Shown here one piece after another: positions 15,506 to 23,393 of a DNA stretch of 58,246 nucleotides. Source of the stretch: Alicycliphilus sp. UBA6560 (lineage in GTDB: Bacteria > Pseudomonadota > Gammaproteobacteria > Burkholderiales > Burkholderiaceae_C); contig DJJU01000002.1 of NCBI GenBank assembly GCA_002434305.1, positions 1 to 58,246 on the forward strand, given 5' to 3'. The first letter of the stretch is position 1. Each line of letters opens with the position of its first letter. The notes beneath the pieces were generated by a model that made no database searches, had not been told where the DNA came from, and saw nothing but the letters and a program-made list of their open reading frames with translations. Position numbers and translations under genes: made by a program.

Positions 15506-16270
15506 CTACCGCGGTTCAGTGTGGTGCGTGTGACACACGGGGCATTGTGGATCGCGCGCCACGCGAACCTGTGTCCACTCCATGCTGCGCCCGTCCAGCA
15601 GCAGCAGGCGTCCCGTCAGGGGCTGGCCCATGCCCACGATCAGCTTGAGAGCCTCGGCCGCCTGCATGGTGCCGATGATGCCCACCATGGGGGCGAACAC
15701 GCCCATGGTGGAGCACTGCACTTCCTCGAACTGCGCCTCGGGAGAGAACAGGCAGGCATAGCAGGGCGAGCCCTCGCCACGCGGGTCGTACACCGAAACC
15801 TGCCCGTCCAGGCGAATGGCCGCGCCCGCCACCAGCGGTCGGCCCGCGCGCACGCAGGCGGCGTTGATAGCCTGGCGCGTGCGGTAGTTGTCGGTGCAGT
15901 CCAGCACTACGTCGGCCTGCCGGGCCAGGCGCACCAGCGCCGCCTCGTCCACCCGTTCGCGCACCAGGTTCAGGCGCACGTCGGGGTTGATGGCCCGCAC
16001 GGCCTGGGCGGCCGATTCCACCTTGGGCAGGCCCACGCGCGCCGTGGTGTGGGCGATCTGACGCTGCAGGTTGGTCAGGTCCACCACGTCGTCGTCCACC
16101 AGGGTCAGCGTGCCCACGCCGGCCGAGCCCAGGAACAGCGCCGCGGGCGAGCCCAGACCGCCCGCACCCACGATCAGCACGTGGGCGGCCAGGATGCGCT
16201 CCTGCCCCTCGATGCCGATCTCGTCGAGCATGATGTGGCGCGAGTAGCGCAGAAGCTGTTCGTCGGTCAT
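15506..16270 (-). CDS. moeB: MoeB/ThiF-type sulfur-carrier adenylyltransferase
   Basis: The 254-aa E1-like protein has the nucleotide-binding VLIVGAGGLGSPAALFL, the Arg-containing NLQRQIAHTTARVG, the DCTDNYRTR segment, and two zinc Cys pairs (CYAC and CPVC). MoeB and ThiF adenylate the C-terminus of MoaD or ThiS for molybdopterin or thiamine synthesis. The sequence alone does not decide which; a role in molybdenum cofactor supply would suit the formate dehydrogenase encoded in this window, but the two loci are not linked. It lies downstream of ctpA, separated by a terminator. Confidence 0.85.
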   Translation of the reverse strand: MTDEQLLRYSRHIMLDEIGIEGQERILAAHVLIVGAGGLGSPAALFLGSAGVGTLTLVDDDVVDLTNLQRQIAHTTARVGLPKVESAAQAVRAINPDVRLNLVRERVDEAALVRLARQADVVLDCTDNYRTRQAINAACVRAGRPLVAGAAIRLDGQVSVYDPRGEGSPCYACLFSPEAQFEEVQCSTMGVFAPMVGIIGTMQAAEALKLIVGMGQPLTGRLLLLDGRSMEWTQVRVARDPQCPVCHTHHTEPR

Positions 16271-16294
16271 GGTGCAAACACGGAAAAAGAAAAA

Positions 16295-16321
16295 AGGCCG
16301 GGCCTGCGGCAGGTCCGGCCT
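16295..16321 (-). terminator. Terminator after ctpA
   Basis: AGGCCGGGCCTG and CAGGTCCGGCCT pair around a CGG loop, with an A-rich plus-strand flank giving U-rich RNA in the minus direction. It lies between the ctpA stop and the moeB-like start. Confidence 0.75.
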
Positions 16322-16348
16322 GGTGGTGCGCGTGGGCGCAGGAAGGCG

Positions 16349-17785
16349 TCAGTTCTCCTTGGGCTCTTCCTTGCGCTCCGTCAGCGTCTTGCTGGCGACC
16401 ACGGTGCGGCCCTTGAGCTGGTTCAGCGCCTGGGCCAGCTGGAAGTCCTTGTCCGTACCGAACTCGGGCAGCTTGCGTTCGGCCAGGGGCTTCTTGGCTT
16501 CTTCCTCCAGCCGCTTGCGGGCTTCCTCGCGGGCCTTCTCGCGCGCCGGGTTCTGGGCTTCCTCGCCCTGGCCGCTGGACAGGTGCTTTTCCAGGTCGGC
16601 CTCGCGCATGCGCAGCGAGGCGAACAGGTCGCCCTCGGCCGTCTCGTCCAGCATCACGTCGGGCACGATGCCCTTGGCCTGGATGGATTTGCCGCTGGGC
16701 GTGTAGTAGCGCGCCGTGGTCAGCTTGATGCCCGTGTCGGGGCCCAGCGGGCGCACCGTTTGCACCGAGCCCTTGCCGAAGGTCTGGCTGCCCATGACGG
16801 TGGCGCGCTTGTGGTCCTGCAGCGCGCCGGCCACGATCTCGCTGGCGGAGGCCGAGCCTTCGTTGACCAGCACCACCAGCGGCACCTTCTTCAAGGCTGC
16901 GGGCAGGCGCTTGAGCGGGTCGCCCTGGCCGCGGCGGGCGTAGAACTCGGGCGAGGCCTTGAAGGTCGCCTTGCTCTCGGCGAGCTGGCCGTTGGTGGAA
17001 ACCACGGTCACGTCCTCCGGCAGGAAGGCGGCCGAGATGGCCACGGCCGCGTCCAGCAGGCCGCCCGGATCGTTGCGCAGGTCCAGCACCAGGCCCTTGA
17101 GGTTGGGGTCCTGCTTGTAGACCTCCTCGACCTTGCGCACGAAGTCGTCCACCGTGCGCTCCTGGAACTGCGACAGGCGGATCCAGGCGTAGCCGGGCTC
17201 GACGATCTTGCCCTTGACGGACTGGGTCTTGATCTCCTCGCGCGTGATGGTCACCGGGAAGCTGCGGCTTTCGTCGCGGCGCAGGATGGTCAGCGTGACT
17301 TGCGTGTTGGGCTCGCCGCGCATGCGCTTGACGGCATCGCTCAGCGACAGGCCCTTGACGGCCGTGTCGTCGATTTTCGTGATCAGGTCGTTGGTCTTGA
17401 GACCGGCGCGGAAGGCGGGCGAACCCTCGATGGGCGAGACCACGCGGATCAGCCCGTCTTCCTGTGTGATCTCGATGCCCACGCCGACGAATCGGCCGGT
17501 GGTGCCCTCGCGGAATTCCTTGAACGACTTCTTGTCGAAATACTGCGAGTGCGGGTCCAGGCTGGAGACCATGCCCGAGATGGCATCGGTGATCAGCTTT
17601 TTGTCATCGACCGGCTCGACGTAGTCGGTCTTGATCAGACCGAACACGGCCGACAGCTGCTGGATTTCCTCCAGCGGCAGCGGCGTCATGGCGCCGCGCG
17701 CCACCGTTTGCAGCGAGACGGTGGTCAGCGCCCCGGCCAGGGCACCGGCTGAAATCCATCCGACGATCTTGAGTTTTTGGCCCAT
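16349..17785 (-). CDS. ctpA: C-terminal processing peptidase (S41 family)
   Basis: This 478-aa periplasmic serine protease has an N-terminal signal/anchor (about 8-30), a PDZ domain (about 95-170: GVGIEI, SPAFRAGLKTNDLI) and an S41 catalytic domain. The nucleophile Ser is in NEGSASASEIVAGAL and the general-base Lys in GSQTFGKGSVQ. The C-terminal 60 residues are a charged coiled stretch rich in Lys and Glu. CtpA-type enzymes trim or degrade envelope proteins and peptidoglycan hydrolases. The ATG follows GAGG at good spacing. gpmA lies upstream on the same strand. Confidence 0.94.
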   Translation of the reverse strand: MGQKLKIVGWISAGALAGALTTVSLQTVARGAMTPLPLEEIQQLSAVFGLIKTDYVEPVDDKKLITDAISGMVSSLDPHSQYFDKKSFKEFREGTTGRFVGVGIEITQEDGLIRVVSPIEGSPAFRAGLKTNDLITKIDDTAVKGLSLSDAVKRMRGEPNTQVTLTILRRDESRSFPVTITREEIKTQSVKGKIVEPGYAWIRLSQFQERTVDDFVRKVEEVYKQDPNLKGLVLDLRNDPGGLLDAAVAISAAFLPEDVTVVSTNGQLAESKATFKASPEFYARRGQGDPLKRLPAALKKVPLVVLVNEGSASASEIVAGALQDHKRATVMGSQTFGKGSVQTVRPLGPDTGIKLTTARYYTPSGKSIQAKGIVPDVMLDETAEGDLFASLRMREADLEKHLSSGQGEEAQNPAREKAREEARKRLEEEAKKPLAERKLPEFGTDKDFQLAQALNQLKGRTVVASKTLTERKEEPKEN

Positions 17786-17880
17786 TGCACACCTCTGGCG
17801 CCTGATGCGAGCGCCTCAATTCAATATACCGCTTGGAGAAAGCCCCGTGCTGCCGGTTCCCAGGGGTTTGCGCTGTGTCG

Positions 17881-18624
17881 TCAGGCCTTGCCCTGGGAGG
17901 CCACGGCTGCAGCGGCGCGCGCGGCGGCTTCGGCGTCACCCAGGTAGTAGCTGCGCAGGGGCTTCAGGTCGGCGTCCAGTTCGTAGATCAGCGGGATGCC
18001 GTTGGGAATGTTCAGACCCACGATGTCGGCGTCGGAGATGCCGTCCAGGTACTTGACCAAGGCGCGGATGGAGTTGCCATGCGCGGCGATCAGCACCCGC
18101 TGGCCGGCGCGGATGGCCGGGGCGACGGTCTCGTCCCAGTAGGGCAGCACACGCGCCACCGTGTCTTTGAGGCACTCGGTCAGCGGCACCTGGCCTGGTG
18201 CCAGCTGGGCATAGCGGATGTCGCCGCGCTCGCTGCGCGGGTCGCCGGCCTCCAGCGCCGGCGGCGGCGTGTCGTAGCTGCGGCGCCAGACCAGCACCTG
18301 CTCGTCGCCGTACTGCTTGGCCGTCTCAGCCTTGTTCAGGCCCTGCAGGGCGCCGTAGTGGCGCTCGTTCAGGCGCCAGCTGTGATGCACGGGCAGCCAG
18401 GTGCGGTCCATGGCGTCCAGGCAGTGCCACAGCGTGTGGGTGGCGCGCTTGAGCACGCTGGTGTGGCACTGGTCGAACTCGAAACCCTCGGCGCTCAGCA
18501 GCCGGCCGGCGTTCTTGGCCTGCTCGATGCCCGTTGCCGTCAGCTCCACGTCCGTCCAGCCGGTGAAACGGTTTTCCAGGTTCCAGGTGGATTCGCCATG
18601 GCGGATCAAAACGAGCTTGTGCAT
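17881..18624 (-). CDS. gpmA: 2,3-bisphosphoglycerate-dependent phosphoglycerate mutase
   Basis: GpmA interconverts 3- and 2-phosphoglycerate in glycolysis. The 247-aa protein has the phosphohistidine motif LIRHGESTWN at residues 6-15, FTGWTDVELT, RLNERHYGALQGLNK, and the second catalytic His in AAHGNSIRALVKYL. Length is normal. The ATG at 18624 has AAGGAC upstream; a long open frame extends beyond it to 19020 but is antisense to the rhodanese gene and not coding. The Ala-rich C-terminal tail (AEAAARAAAAVASQ) is typical of beta-proteobacteria. Confidence 0.96.
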   Translation of the reverse strand: MHKLVLIRHGESTWNLENRFTGWTDVELTATGIEQAKNAGRLLSAEGFEFDQCHTSVLKRATHTLWHCLDAMDRTWLPVHHSWRLNERHYGALQGLNKAETAKQYGDEQVLVWRRSYDTPPPALEAGDPRSERGDIRYAQLAPGQVPLTECLKDTVARVLPYWDETVAPAIRAGQRVLIAAHGNSIRALVKYLDGISDADIVGLNIPNGIPLIYELDADLKPLRSYYLGDAEAAARAAAAVASQGKA

Positions 18625-18697
18625 TGGTGTCCTTGGGGCCTTCGGGTCAAAACCCGTCATTCTAGAATCCAGGGTTTGCTCTCTCCTGGGACACCCC

Positions 18698-19105
18698 GTG
18701 AATTTCGTTCTCGACAACTGGTATTTGATCTTCATCGCGCTGGCCTCGGGCGGGCTGCTGCTGGTGCCCGTGCTGCGCGGCGCCACCGCCGGCGGCGTGA
18801 GCGCAGCCCAGGCCGTGCAGCTCATCAACCGCGAAAAGGCGGTGGTGATCGACGTCTGCGAGCCCGAGGAATACGCTGCCGGCCACGTGGGCGGCGCCAA
18901 GAACGTGCCGCTCGGCCAGTTGCAGGAGCGCCTGCCGCAGGTCGTCAAGAACAAGGCCGTGCCGCTGGTGCTGGTGTGCGCCAAGGGTCCGCGCTCGGCG
19001 CGCGCCGCCGCCATCGCCAAGTCGCTGGGCTACGACAGGGCCCAGCCCCTCAGCGGCGGCCTGGCCGCCTGGCGCGAAGCCGGCATGCCGGTTGAAAAAG
19101 GCTGA
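18698..19105 (+). CDS. Membrane-anchored rhodanese-like protein
   Basis: Starting at GTG 18698, the 135-aa product has one N-terminal membrane helix (NWYLIFIALASGGLLLVPVL) and a rhodanese domain: VVIDVCEPEEYAAGHVGGAKNVPLG and LVLVCAKGPRSARAA. Cys in the VCAKGPRS loop is the expected sulfur-carrying residue. It is the YibN type, usually found in the order rhodanese-grxC-secB-gpsA, exactly as here. The role is likely sulfur transfer or redox at the membrane. The GTG has a GGGA motif upstream; no better start is available. Confidence 0.9.
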   Translation: MNFVLDNWYLIFIALASGGLLLVPVLRGATAGGVSAAQAVQLINREKAVVIDVCEPEEYAAGHVGGAKNVPLGQLQERLPQVVKNKAVPLVLVCAKGPRSARAAAIAKSLGYDRAQPLSGGLAAWREAGMPVEKG

Positions 19106-19154
19106 CCCCGCCTGCACCTGCCCTTTCGTGCAACGCTCATACAAGGACCCGCCC

Positions 19155-19412
19155 ATGCAAGCCGTCAAGATGTACACCACCGCCGTCTGCCCCTATTGCA
19201 TCCGCGCCAAGCAGCTTTTGAAAGCCAAGGGCGTGGAGCAGATCGAGGAGATCCGCGTGGACACCGACCCCAGCGCGCGCCAGCACATGATGGACATCAC
19301 CGGCCGGCGCACCGTGCCGCAGATCTTCATCGGCGACAACCACGTGGGTGGCTTCGACGACCTGGCGGCCCTCGACGGCCGCGGCGGCCTGACGCCCCTG
19401 CTGCAGGGCTGA
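19155..19412 (+). CDS. grxC: Glutaredoxin 3
   Basis: This 85-aa thiol-disulfide oxidoreductase carries the dithiol active site CPYC (residues 12-15), the cis-Pro TVPQIFI and the glutathione-binding GGFDDL. It reduces disulfides with glutathione. The ATG at 19155 follows AAGGACCCGCCC; the frame is open upstream to 19092 without a better start. It sits between the rhodanese gene and secB, with a terminator after it. Confidence 0.95.
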   Translation: MQAVKMYTTAVCPYCIRAKQLLKAKGVEQIEEIRVDTDPSARQHMMDITGRRTVPQIFIGDNHVGGFDDLAALDGRGGLTPLLQG

Positions 19413-19447
19413 GCCGCTAACGGCCATTGCATAATGGCAGCCCTGTC

Positions 19448-19487
19448 GCCCGCTGCGGGAGCTTCCTCCCGGGCGGGCTTTGTTTTG
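19448..19487 (+). terminator. Terminator after grxC
   Basis: GCCCGC and CGGGAG pair with CTCCCG and GCGGGC to form a long GC-rich hairpin, followed by TTTGTTTTG. It separates grxC from secB. Confidence 0.7.
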
Positions 19488-19511
19488 ATTTGACCGGACA
19501 TTTCCCCGACC

Positions 19512-19967
19512 ATGGCCACCGAAGAAACCCCCGTGTTCCAGATCCAGCGCGTGTACCTGAAGGACCTGTCGCTGGAGCAGCCCAACTCGCCGACCATCCT
19601 GCTGGAGCAGGAGCAGCCGAGCGTGGACATCCAGCTGGGCGTCGAGGCCACTCCCGTGGTGGACGGCATCTTTGAAGTCGCCGTCACCGCCACCGTGCAG
19701 ACCAAGATCAAGGACAAGACCGTGTTCCTGGTCGAGGCCAAGCAGGCCGGCATCTTCGAGATCCGCAACGTGCCCGAGGACCAGATGGGCGTGGTGATCG
19801 GCGTGGCCTGCCCGCAGATCGTCTACCCCTACCTGCGAGGCAACGTGGCGGACGTCATCACCCGCGCCGGCTTCCCGCCCGTGCACCTGGCCGAAATCAA
19901 CTTCCAGGCCATGTACGAGCAGCAGCAGGCCGCCGCGGCCGAGGCCGCCGGCAACACGGCCCAGTAA
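19512..19967 (+). CDS. secB: Protein-export chaperone SecB
   Basis: SecB is a cytoplasmic tetramer that keeps preproteins unfolded and passes them to SecA. The 151-aa protein shows the family's FQIQRVYLKDLSLEQPN, the acidic patch (EQEQPSVDIQL), VTATVQTKIKDKTVFLVEAKQAGIF and CPQIVYPYLRGNVADVITRAGFPPVHLAEINF. Length and order of motifs are normal. The C-terminus is Gln/Ala-rich. The secB-gpsA order is conserved in beta- and gammaproteobacteria. Confidence 0.96.
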   Translation: MATEETPVFQIQRVYLKDLSLEQPNSPTILLEQEQPSVDIQLGVEATPVVDGIFEVAVTATVQTKIKDKTVFLVEAKQAGIFEIRNVPEDQMGVVIGVACPQIVYPYLRGNVADVITRAGFPPVHLAEINFQAMYEQQQAAAAEAAGNTAQ

Positions 19968-20030
19968 GCAGACGGGGACGGCCTTGCCGCCTGCCCTGGC
20001 GGCGCGGCCCGGGTCTGGGGTTTCATAGTC

Positions 20031-20078
20031 TTTTTGGCCTCCAGCGCCCGCCACATAAGCGGTAGCAGCTATGAAAAT
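20031..20078 (-). repeat. Dispersed palindromic repeat, copy 3 (reverse), covers gpsA start
   Basis: TTTTTGGCCTCCAGCGC and AAGCGGTAGCAGCTATG match the family in reverse orientation. The gpsA ATG (20071) is formed by the terminal CTATG of this copy. Confidence 0.7.
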
Positions 20079-21063
20079 CGTAGTGCTTGGCGCCGGTGCC
20101 TGGGGTACGGCCGTGGCCATCGCCGCAGCCTTGCACCCGGGCGGCCACGACGTGCAGCTGTGGGCGCGCGATGCGCAGCAGGCCCAGGCCATGCAGTCCG
20201 CACGCGCCAATGCCCGCTACCTGCGCGACCTGTCCTTTCCTCCTTCCCTGCATGTCGCTTCGGGCGATGCGTCGGCGCTGGTGCGCCAAGCCGATTTGGT
20301 CATCCTGGGCACACCCATGTCCGCGCTGCGCGGCATGCTGCAGACGCTGCATGGATGCAGCGCCCCCGTGGCCTGGCTGTGCAAGGGCTTCGAGGCCGGT
20401 ACCGGTCTGATGGCCCACGAGGTCTGCGCCCAGGTGGCGCCACAGCTGGCCAGCGGCGCCTTCAGCGGTCCCAGCTTCGCGCAGGAGGTGGCGCTGGCCC
20501 AGCCGACGGCGCTGGTCGCCGCCAGCCGCAATGCGCGCGTGCGTGAGGCGCTGGTGGCCGGCTTTCATGGCCCCGCACTGCGCGTCTATGCCAGCGATGA
20601 CATCGTGGGCGTGGAAGTAGGTGGCGCCGTGAAGAACGTGCTGGCCATCGCCACCGGCCTGTGCGACGGCCTGCACCTGGGCCTGAACGCGCGCGCCGCG
20701 CTGGTCACGCGCGGCTTGGCGGAGATGACCCGCCTGGGCCTGGCGCTGGGCGCACGGGCCGAAACGTTCATGGGACTGTCGGGACTGGGGGATCTGGTTT
20801 TGACGGCCACTGGTGACCTGTCGCGCAACCGCCGCATCGGCCTGCTGCTGGCCGAGGGCAAAACGTTGGAGCAGGCGGTCGACTCACTGGGCCATGTGGC
20901 CGAGGGCGTGTACAGCGCCCGCACCGTGGTGCAACGCGCTCGGGTCCTGGGGGTGGAAATGCCGATCGCCGAATGTGTGGTGGCCCTGCTGGCGGGACAG
21001 CTGCGGGCCGAGGAGGTGGTGGCGCTGCTGATGGAGCGCGACCCCCGGCCGGAGACGCAGTAG
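20071..21063 (+). CDS. gpsA: Glycerol-3-phosphate dehydrogenase [NAD(P)+]
   Basis: GpsA reduces dihydroxyacetone phosphate to sn-glycerol-3-phosphate for phospholipid synthesis. The 330-aa protein has the Rossmann motif VLGAGAWGTAVAIAAA, LCKGFEAGTG, FSGPSFAQEVALAQPTAL, the catalytic-Lys segment VGGAVKNVLAIATGLCDGL, and the substrate loop GLSGLGDLVLTATGDLSRNR. The start codon lies inside a dispersed repeat, and no clear Shine-Dalgarno is visible beyond GGTAGCAG. It follows secB as usual. Confidence 0.95.
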   Translation: MKIVVLGAGAWGTAVAIAAALHPGGHDVQLWARDAQQAQAMQSARANARYLRDLSFPPSLHVASGDASALVRQADLVILGTPMSALRGMLQTLHGCSAPVAWLCKGFEAGTGLMAHEVCAQVAPQLASGAFSGPSFAQEVALAQPTALVAASRNARVREALVAGFHGPALRVYASDDIVGVEVGGAVKNVLAIATGLCDGLHLGLNARAALVTRGLAEMTRLGLALGARAETFMGLSGLGDLVLTATGDLSRNRRIGLLLAEGKTLEQAVDSLGHVAEGVYSARTVVQRARVLGVEMPIAECVVALLAGQLRAEEVVALLMERDPRPETQ

Positions 21064-21100
21064 CGCGGTGGGCGGCGCCGCTGCGCTCCGGGCCAGGTGC

Positions 21101-21175
21101 TTACAGCACACCGAACAGCATCAGCAGCAGCACGATGGACAGGGGGACGCCGAGCAGCCAGAGAATGATGGGCAT
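21101..21175 (-). CDS. 24-aa hydrophobic microprotein
   Basis: A 24-codon ORF reading MPIILWLLGVPLSIVLLLML and ending FGVL forms one membrane helix with no polar tail. AAGGAG lies 7 nt before the ATG, a strong ribosome-binding site for so short an ORF. A similar short hydrophobic protein occurs in related genomes as far as I recall, but I cannot name a family. It is convergent with gpsA, and the region upstream of it (21180-21340) has room for its own promoter. Expression and function are unknown. Confidence 0.65.
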   Translation of the reverse strand: MPIILWLLGVPLSIVLLLMLFGVL

Positions 21176-21346
21176 GGAAAACTCCTTTGATTTGCTGGTG
21201 GTTAGGAGGCTCCAACCTTACGCAGCCCTCTGTGGCAGCCCTGTCCGTCGAAGCTCATGCGCCGCGTAGGCCTGGGTTGACGCGGCGTGTGGCCTTTTCC
21301 CCGGCCTGTGCCCGGCAGCCAGGCACGCCAAAGCCGCTATTCAAAG

Positions 21347-21392
21347 AATAGCGGCTAGCGCTTGACTGATAAGGGCTGGAGCCCGATCGGGC
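21347..21392 (+). repeat. Dispersed palindromic repeat, copy 4
   Basis: ATAGCGGCTAGCGCTTGAC and AAGGGCTGGAGCCCGAT match the family consensus. A short additional palindrome (GCTATTC/GAATAGC) precedes it at 21336-21352. It abuts the 3' end of the gene at 21399-22856. Confidence 0.75.
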
Positions 21393-21398
21393 TTGAAA

Positions 21399-22856
21399 CT
21401 ACAGGAAGCACTCGCGCCGAAACAGCTGCGTGGCGCGCAGGCCCACAGGCGTCCAGTGCTCGCCGGGGCCCATGGCCCGCACCAGCGCGGCGCGGCGCTC
21501 GGCGCCCTGCAGGGTGCGCAGCGCTTCTTCAAAGGCCGGCACGTCTGAATCCAGTGGAGTGCGGACGCTGTCCGCCTGCGGCGTCACGCCAGCCCCACGC
21601 GCCTTGGCGGCCCGCGCAAGGGCACGAAAACTCGGCCGGCGGCGCGGCGACTGGTTGGCGGCGCCGCGCTCGTCCCAGGCCTGGCCGTCGGCGGCATCTT
21701 CGCCGCGCAGCCAGTCATGGATAACCTGCAGCTCATACGGGCTGAACACGCCGAACATCTCGGCGTGCTCGCCCTGCAGCAGCTGCCAGAAGCGGCTCTG
21801 GTGCGCCGGCGCGCCCGGGCGCACCCAGCCGGCGTCGGCCAGCGCCTGCAGGAAGGCGGGCATCTGCTGCGGATCGGCCAGCCAGTCGTTCACGCTGCGC
21901 CCGGCCACGCGGCAGTAGTTGGAATGCGCGCCGTGCCCGGCCGGCGCCTTGTCCTGCAGGATGCGCAGCACCTCGGCGCCAATGTCGAAGTCCGCGATCA
22001 CCTGTGTGGTGCCCACGCCGGCGTCGGCCAGGCGCGCGCCGGCGCGCACGCGCTGCCAGAAGGCATCCGGGTCGCCACGGCGCGGCAGCAGGCCCAGCAC
22101 GGCGTCGCAGGCCTGGCGGGCATGACCGCTGTGGCCGTTGTCCACCGTCACGTGCAGGGTGAAGTAGTAGGGGTCGATGCCCAGCTCGTTCAGCTCGTAG
22201 CTGGTGATGAGCAGGTGCAGCGGCAGCTGCTCGTAGGCCAGGTTGAAGCCAATGACTTCGGGCAGAAAGTCCGCGGCGTTCCAGGCCAGGCACAGCTGGA
22301 TCAGACCCTGCTCGTACAGCGCATCGGGCAGGCTGCCGTCGTCTTCGGCGGCGATGCCGTGCTGCGCCAGCAGGCGGCGGTACAGCAGCACGTGGTTCTT
22401 GTCAGCGGCGCCGTCGCCCAGCTCTTCCAGGTAGGTCGTGACCAGCGGGGCCAGGCGCACATTGGCCGCGTGCTCGGCCAGGCCGTACAGCCAGGAGCCG
22501 TCGACCAGCTTGGTGGGGGCCACGGCGCGCAGAAAGTGCAGCGCGTGCGCACGGCTGCTGAAATAGCGCCGCGCGCCGCCGTCCTGTCGCTCGGCCAGGT
22601 AAGCGGCGTAGTCGCGAGCGACGTGGGCGGCGCCGGCATCGCGCCAGGCATGCAGATCCTGCGGCGTCTCGGGCAGGTCACCCGGCCGGCTGGCCGATTC
22701 GAGCAGCTTGCGGCGCAGGTAGTGCGCGGCGCGGGTGCGGGTGTCCGCATCCGGCGAGCCCTGCTGCAGGGCGTGGTAGAGGGCGCGCGGGGCACTGGAG
22801 CATCGCAGGCGCGGCGCGGTGGCGTGGGGCGTTGCCAGGGCGGGGGAGGAAGACAT
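21399..22856 (-). CDS. Iron-containing redox enzyme family protein (heme-oxygenase-like fold)
   Basis: The 485-aa protein has the signature of heme-oxygenase-like diiron proteins in its middle: DFLPEVIGFNLAYEQLPLHL, LNELGIDPYYFTLHVTVDNG and HSGHARQA, with Glu, His and Asp positions suited to two iron atoms. This family includes oxidases and oxygenases acting on amino-acid-like or lipid-like substrates. It is longer than usual; N-terminal about 100 residues and a C-terminal Arg-rich part have no recognisable domain. The ATG at 22856 is a choice; the frame is open to 22901. No partner biosynthetic gene is adjacent, so the substrate is unknown. Confidence 0.75.
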   Translation of the reverse strand: MSSSPALATPHATAPRLRCSSAPRALYHALQQGSPDADTRTRAAHYLRRKLLESASRPGDLPETPQDLHAWRDAGAAHVARDYAAYLAERQDGGARRYFSSRAHALHFLRAVAPTKLVDGSWLYGLAEHAANVRLAPLVTTYLEELGDGAADKNHVLLYRRLLAQHGIAAEDDGSLPDALYEQGLIQLCLAWNAADFLPEVIGFNLAYEQLPLHLLITSYELNELGIDPYYFTLHVTVDNGHSGHARQACDAVLGLLPRRGDPDAFWQRVRAGARLADAGVGTTQVIADFDIGAEVLRILQDKAPAGHGAHSNYCRVAGRSVNDWLADPQQMPAFLQALADAGWVRPGAPAHQSRFWQLLQGEHAEMFGVFSPYELQVIHDWLRGEDAADGQAWDERGAANQSPRRRPSFRALARAAKARGAGVTPQADSVRTPLDSDVPAFEEALRTLQGAERRAALVRAMGPGEHWTPVGLRATQLFRRECFL

Positions 22857-23345
22857 GTCTGGGCGGGCGCGAAGGCGCCATGTGTAGTGCGATGCCCCCA
22901 TGCTCGGCGCAGCGTGCCCGGCCGGCTATCAATGCGTGCCGTGCATGCCGGTCGGCGCCCTCCTACCCGTGTCGGCGTCGGCGCGCACCCGCTCGCCGGG
23001 CCTGTCCGACGCGGGTGGTCAAATCTCCAGGGTGTCGATCAGCCGCATGCGGGCCCAACACCGGCCGTGCCCGGAGCGACCGAATCGGTCACGTCAAGGC
23101 TTTGAGCTTGGCGGGGCTGCAGAAAAAATACCCACGAATCCGTGGGCCGTGCTGCAGCCAACGGCCGCGTGCGCGATGCGGCTATGCTTCGCGCCCCATG
23201 AAGACGCCCTTTGGACCGCTTGCGGACGCCCGCGTTCTGCATGCGCCCAGGCAAGCGTGCATGGAGGGCGAGGGCTCCTGCGGCAGGGTGCCCGGCTTGA
23301 TTGGCACCGCACATGGAGGCGGTCTAACGACTGGATTCACATCCA
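22857..23345. other. Intergenic region without a convincing gene
   Basis: About 490 bp between divergent genes. Several short frames exist but none has a ribosome-binding site or protein-like composition. A small hairpin (CCCACG/CGTGGG, about 23130-23146) with an A-run on its left could be a weak minus-strand terminator. The region should hold promoters for both neighbours; no clear sigma-70 boxes were identified. Confidence 0.5.
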
Positions 23346-23393
23346 TATTGATAGCTGCCAGCGCTTGATCCATAAAGGCTGGAGGCCGATTTG
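23346..23393 (+). repeat. Dispersed palindromic repeat, copy 5, supplies the pabBC start
   Basis: TGATAGCTGCCAGCGCTTG and AAGGCTGGAGGCCGATTTG match the consensus closely. Its GGAGG (23381-23385) lies 5 nt before the TTG start codon of pabBC at 23391. Confidence 0.85.

Noticed and set aside
15521..17752. A 743-codon plus-strand frame opposite ctpA and moeB
   Set aside because: Shadow frame; the minus-strand products have full catalytic motifs and ribosome-binding sites.
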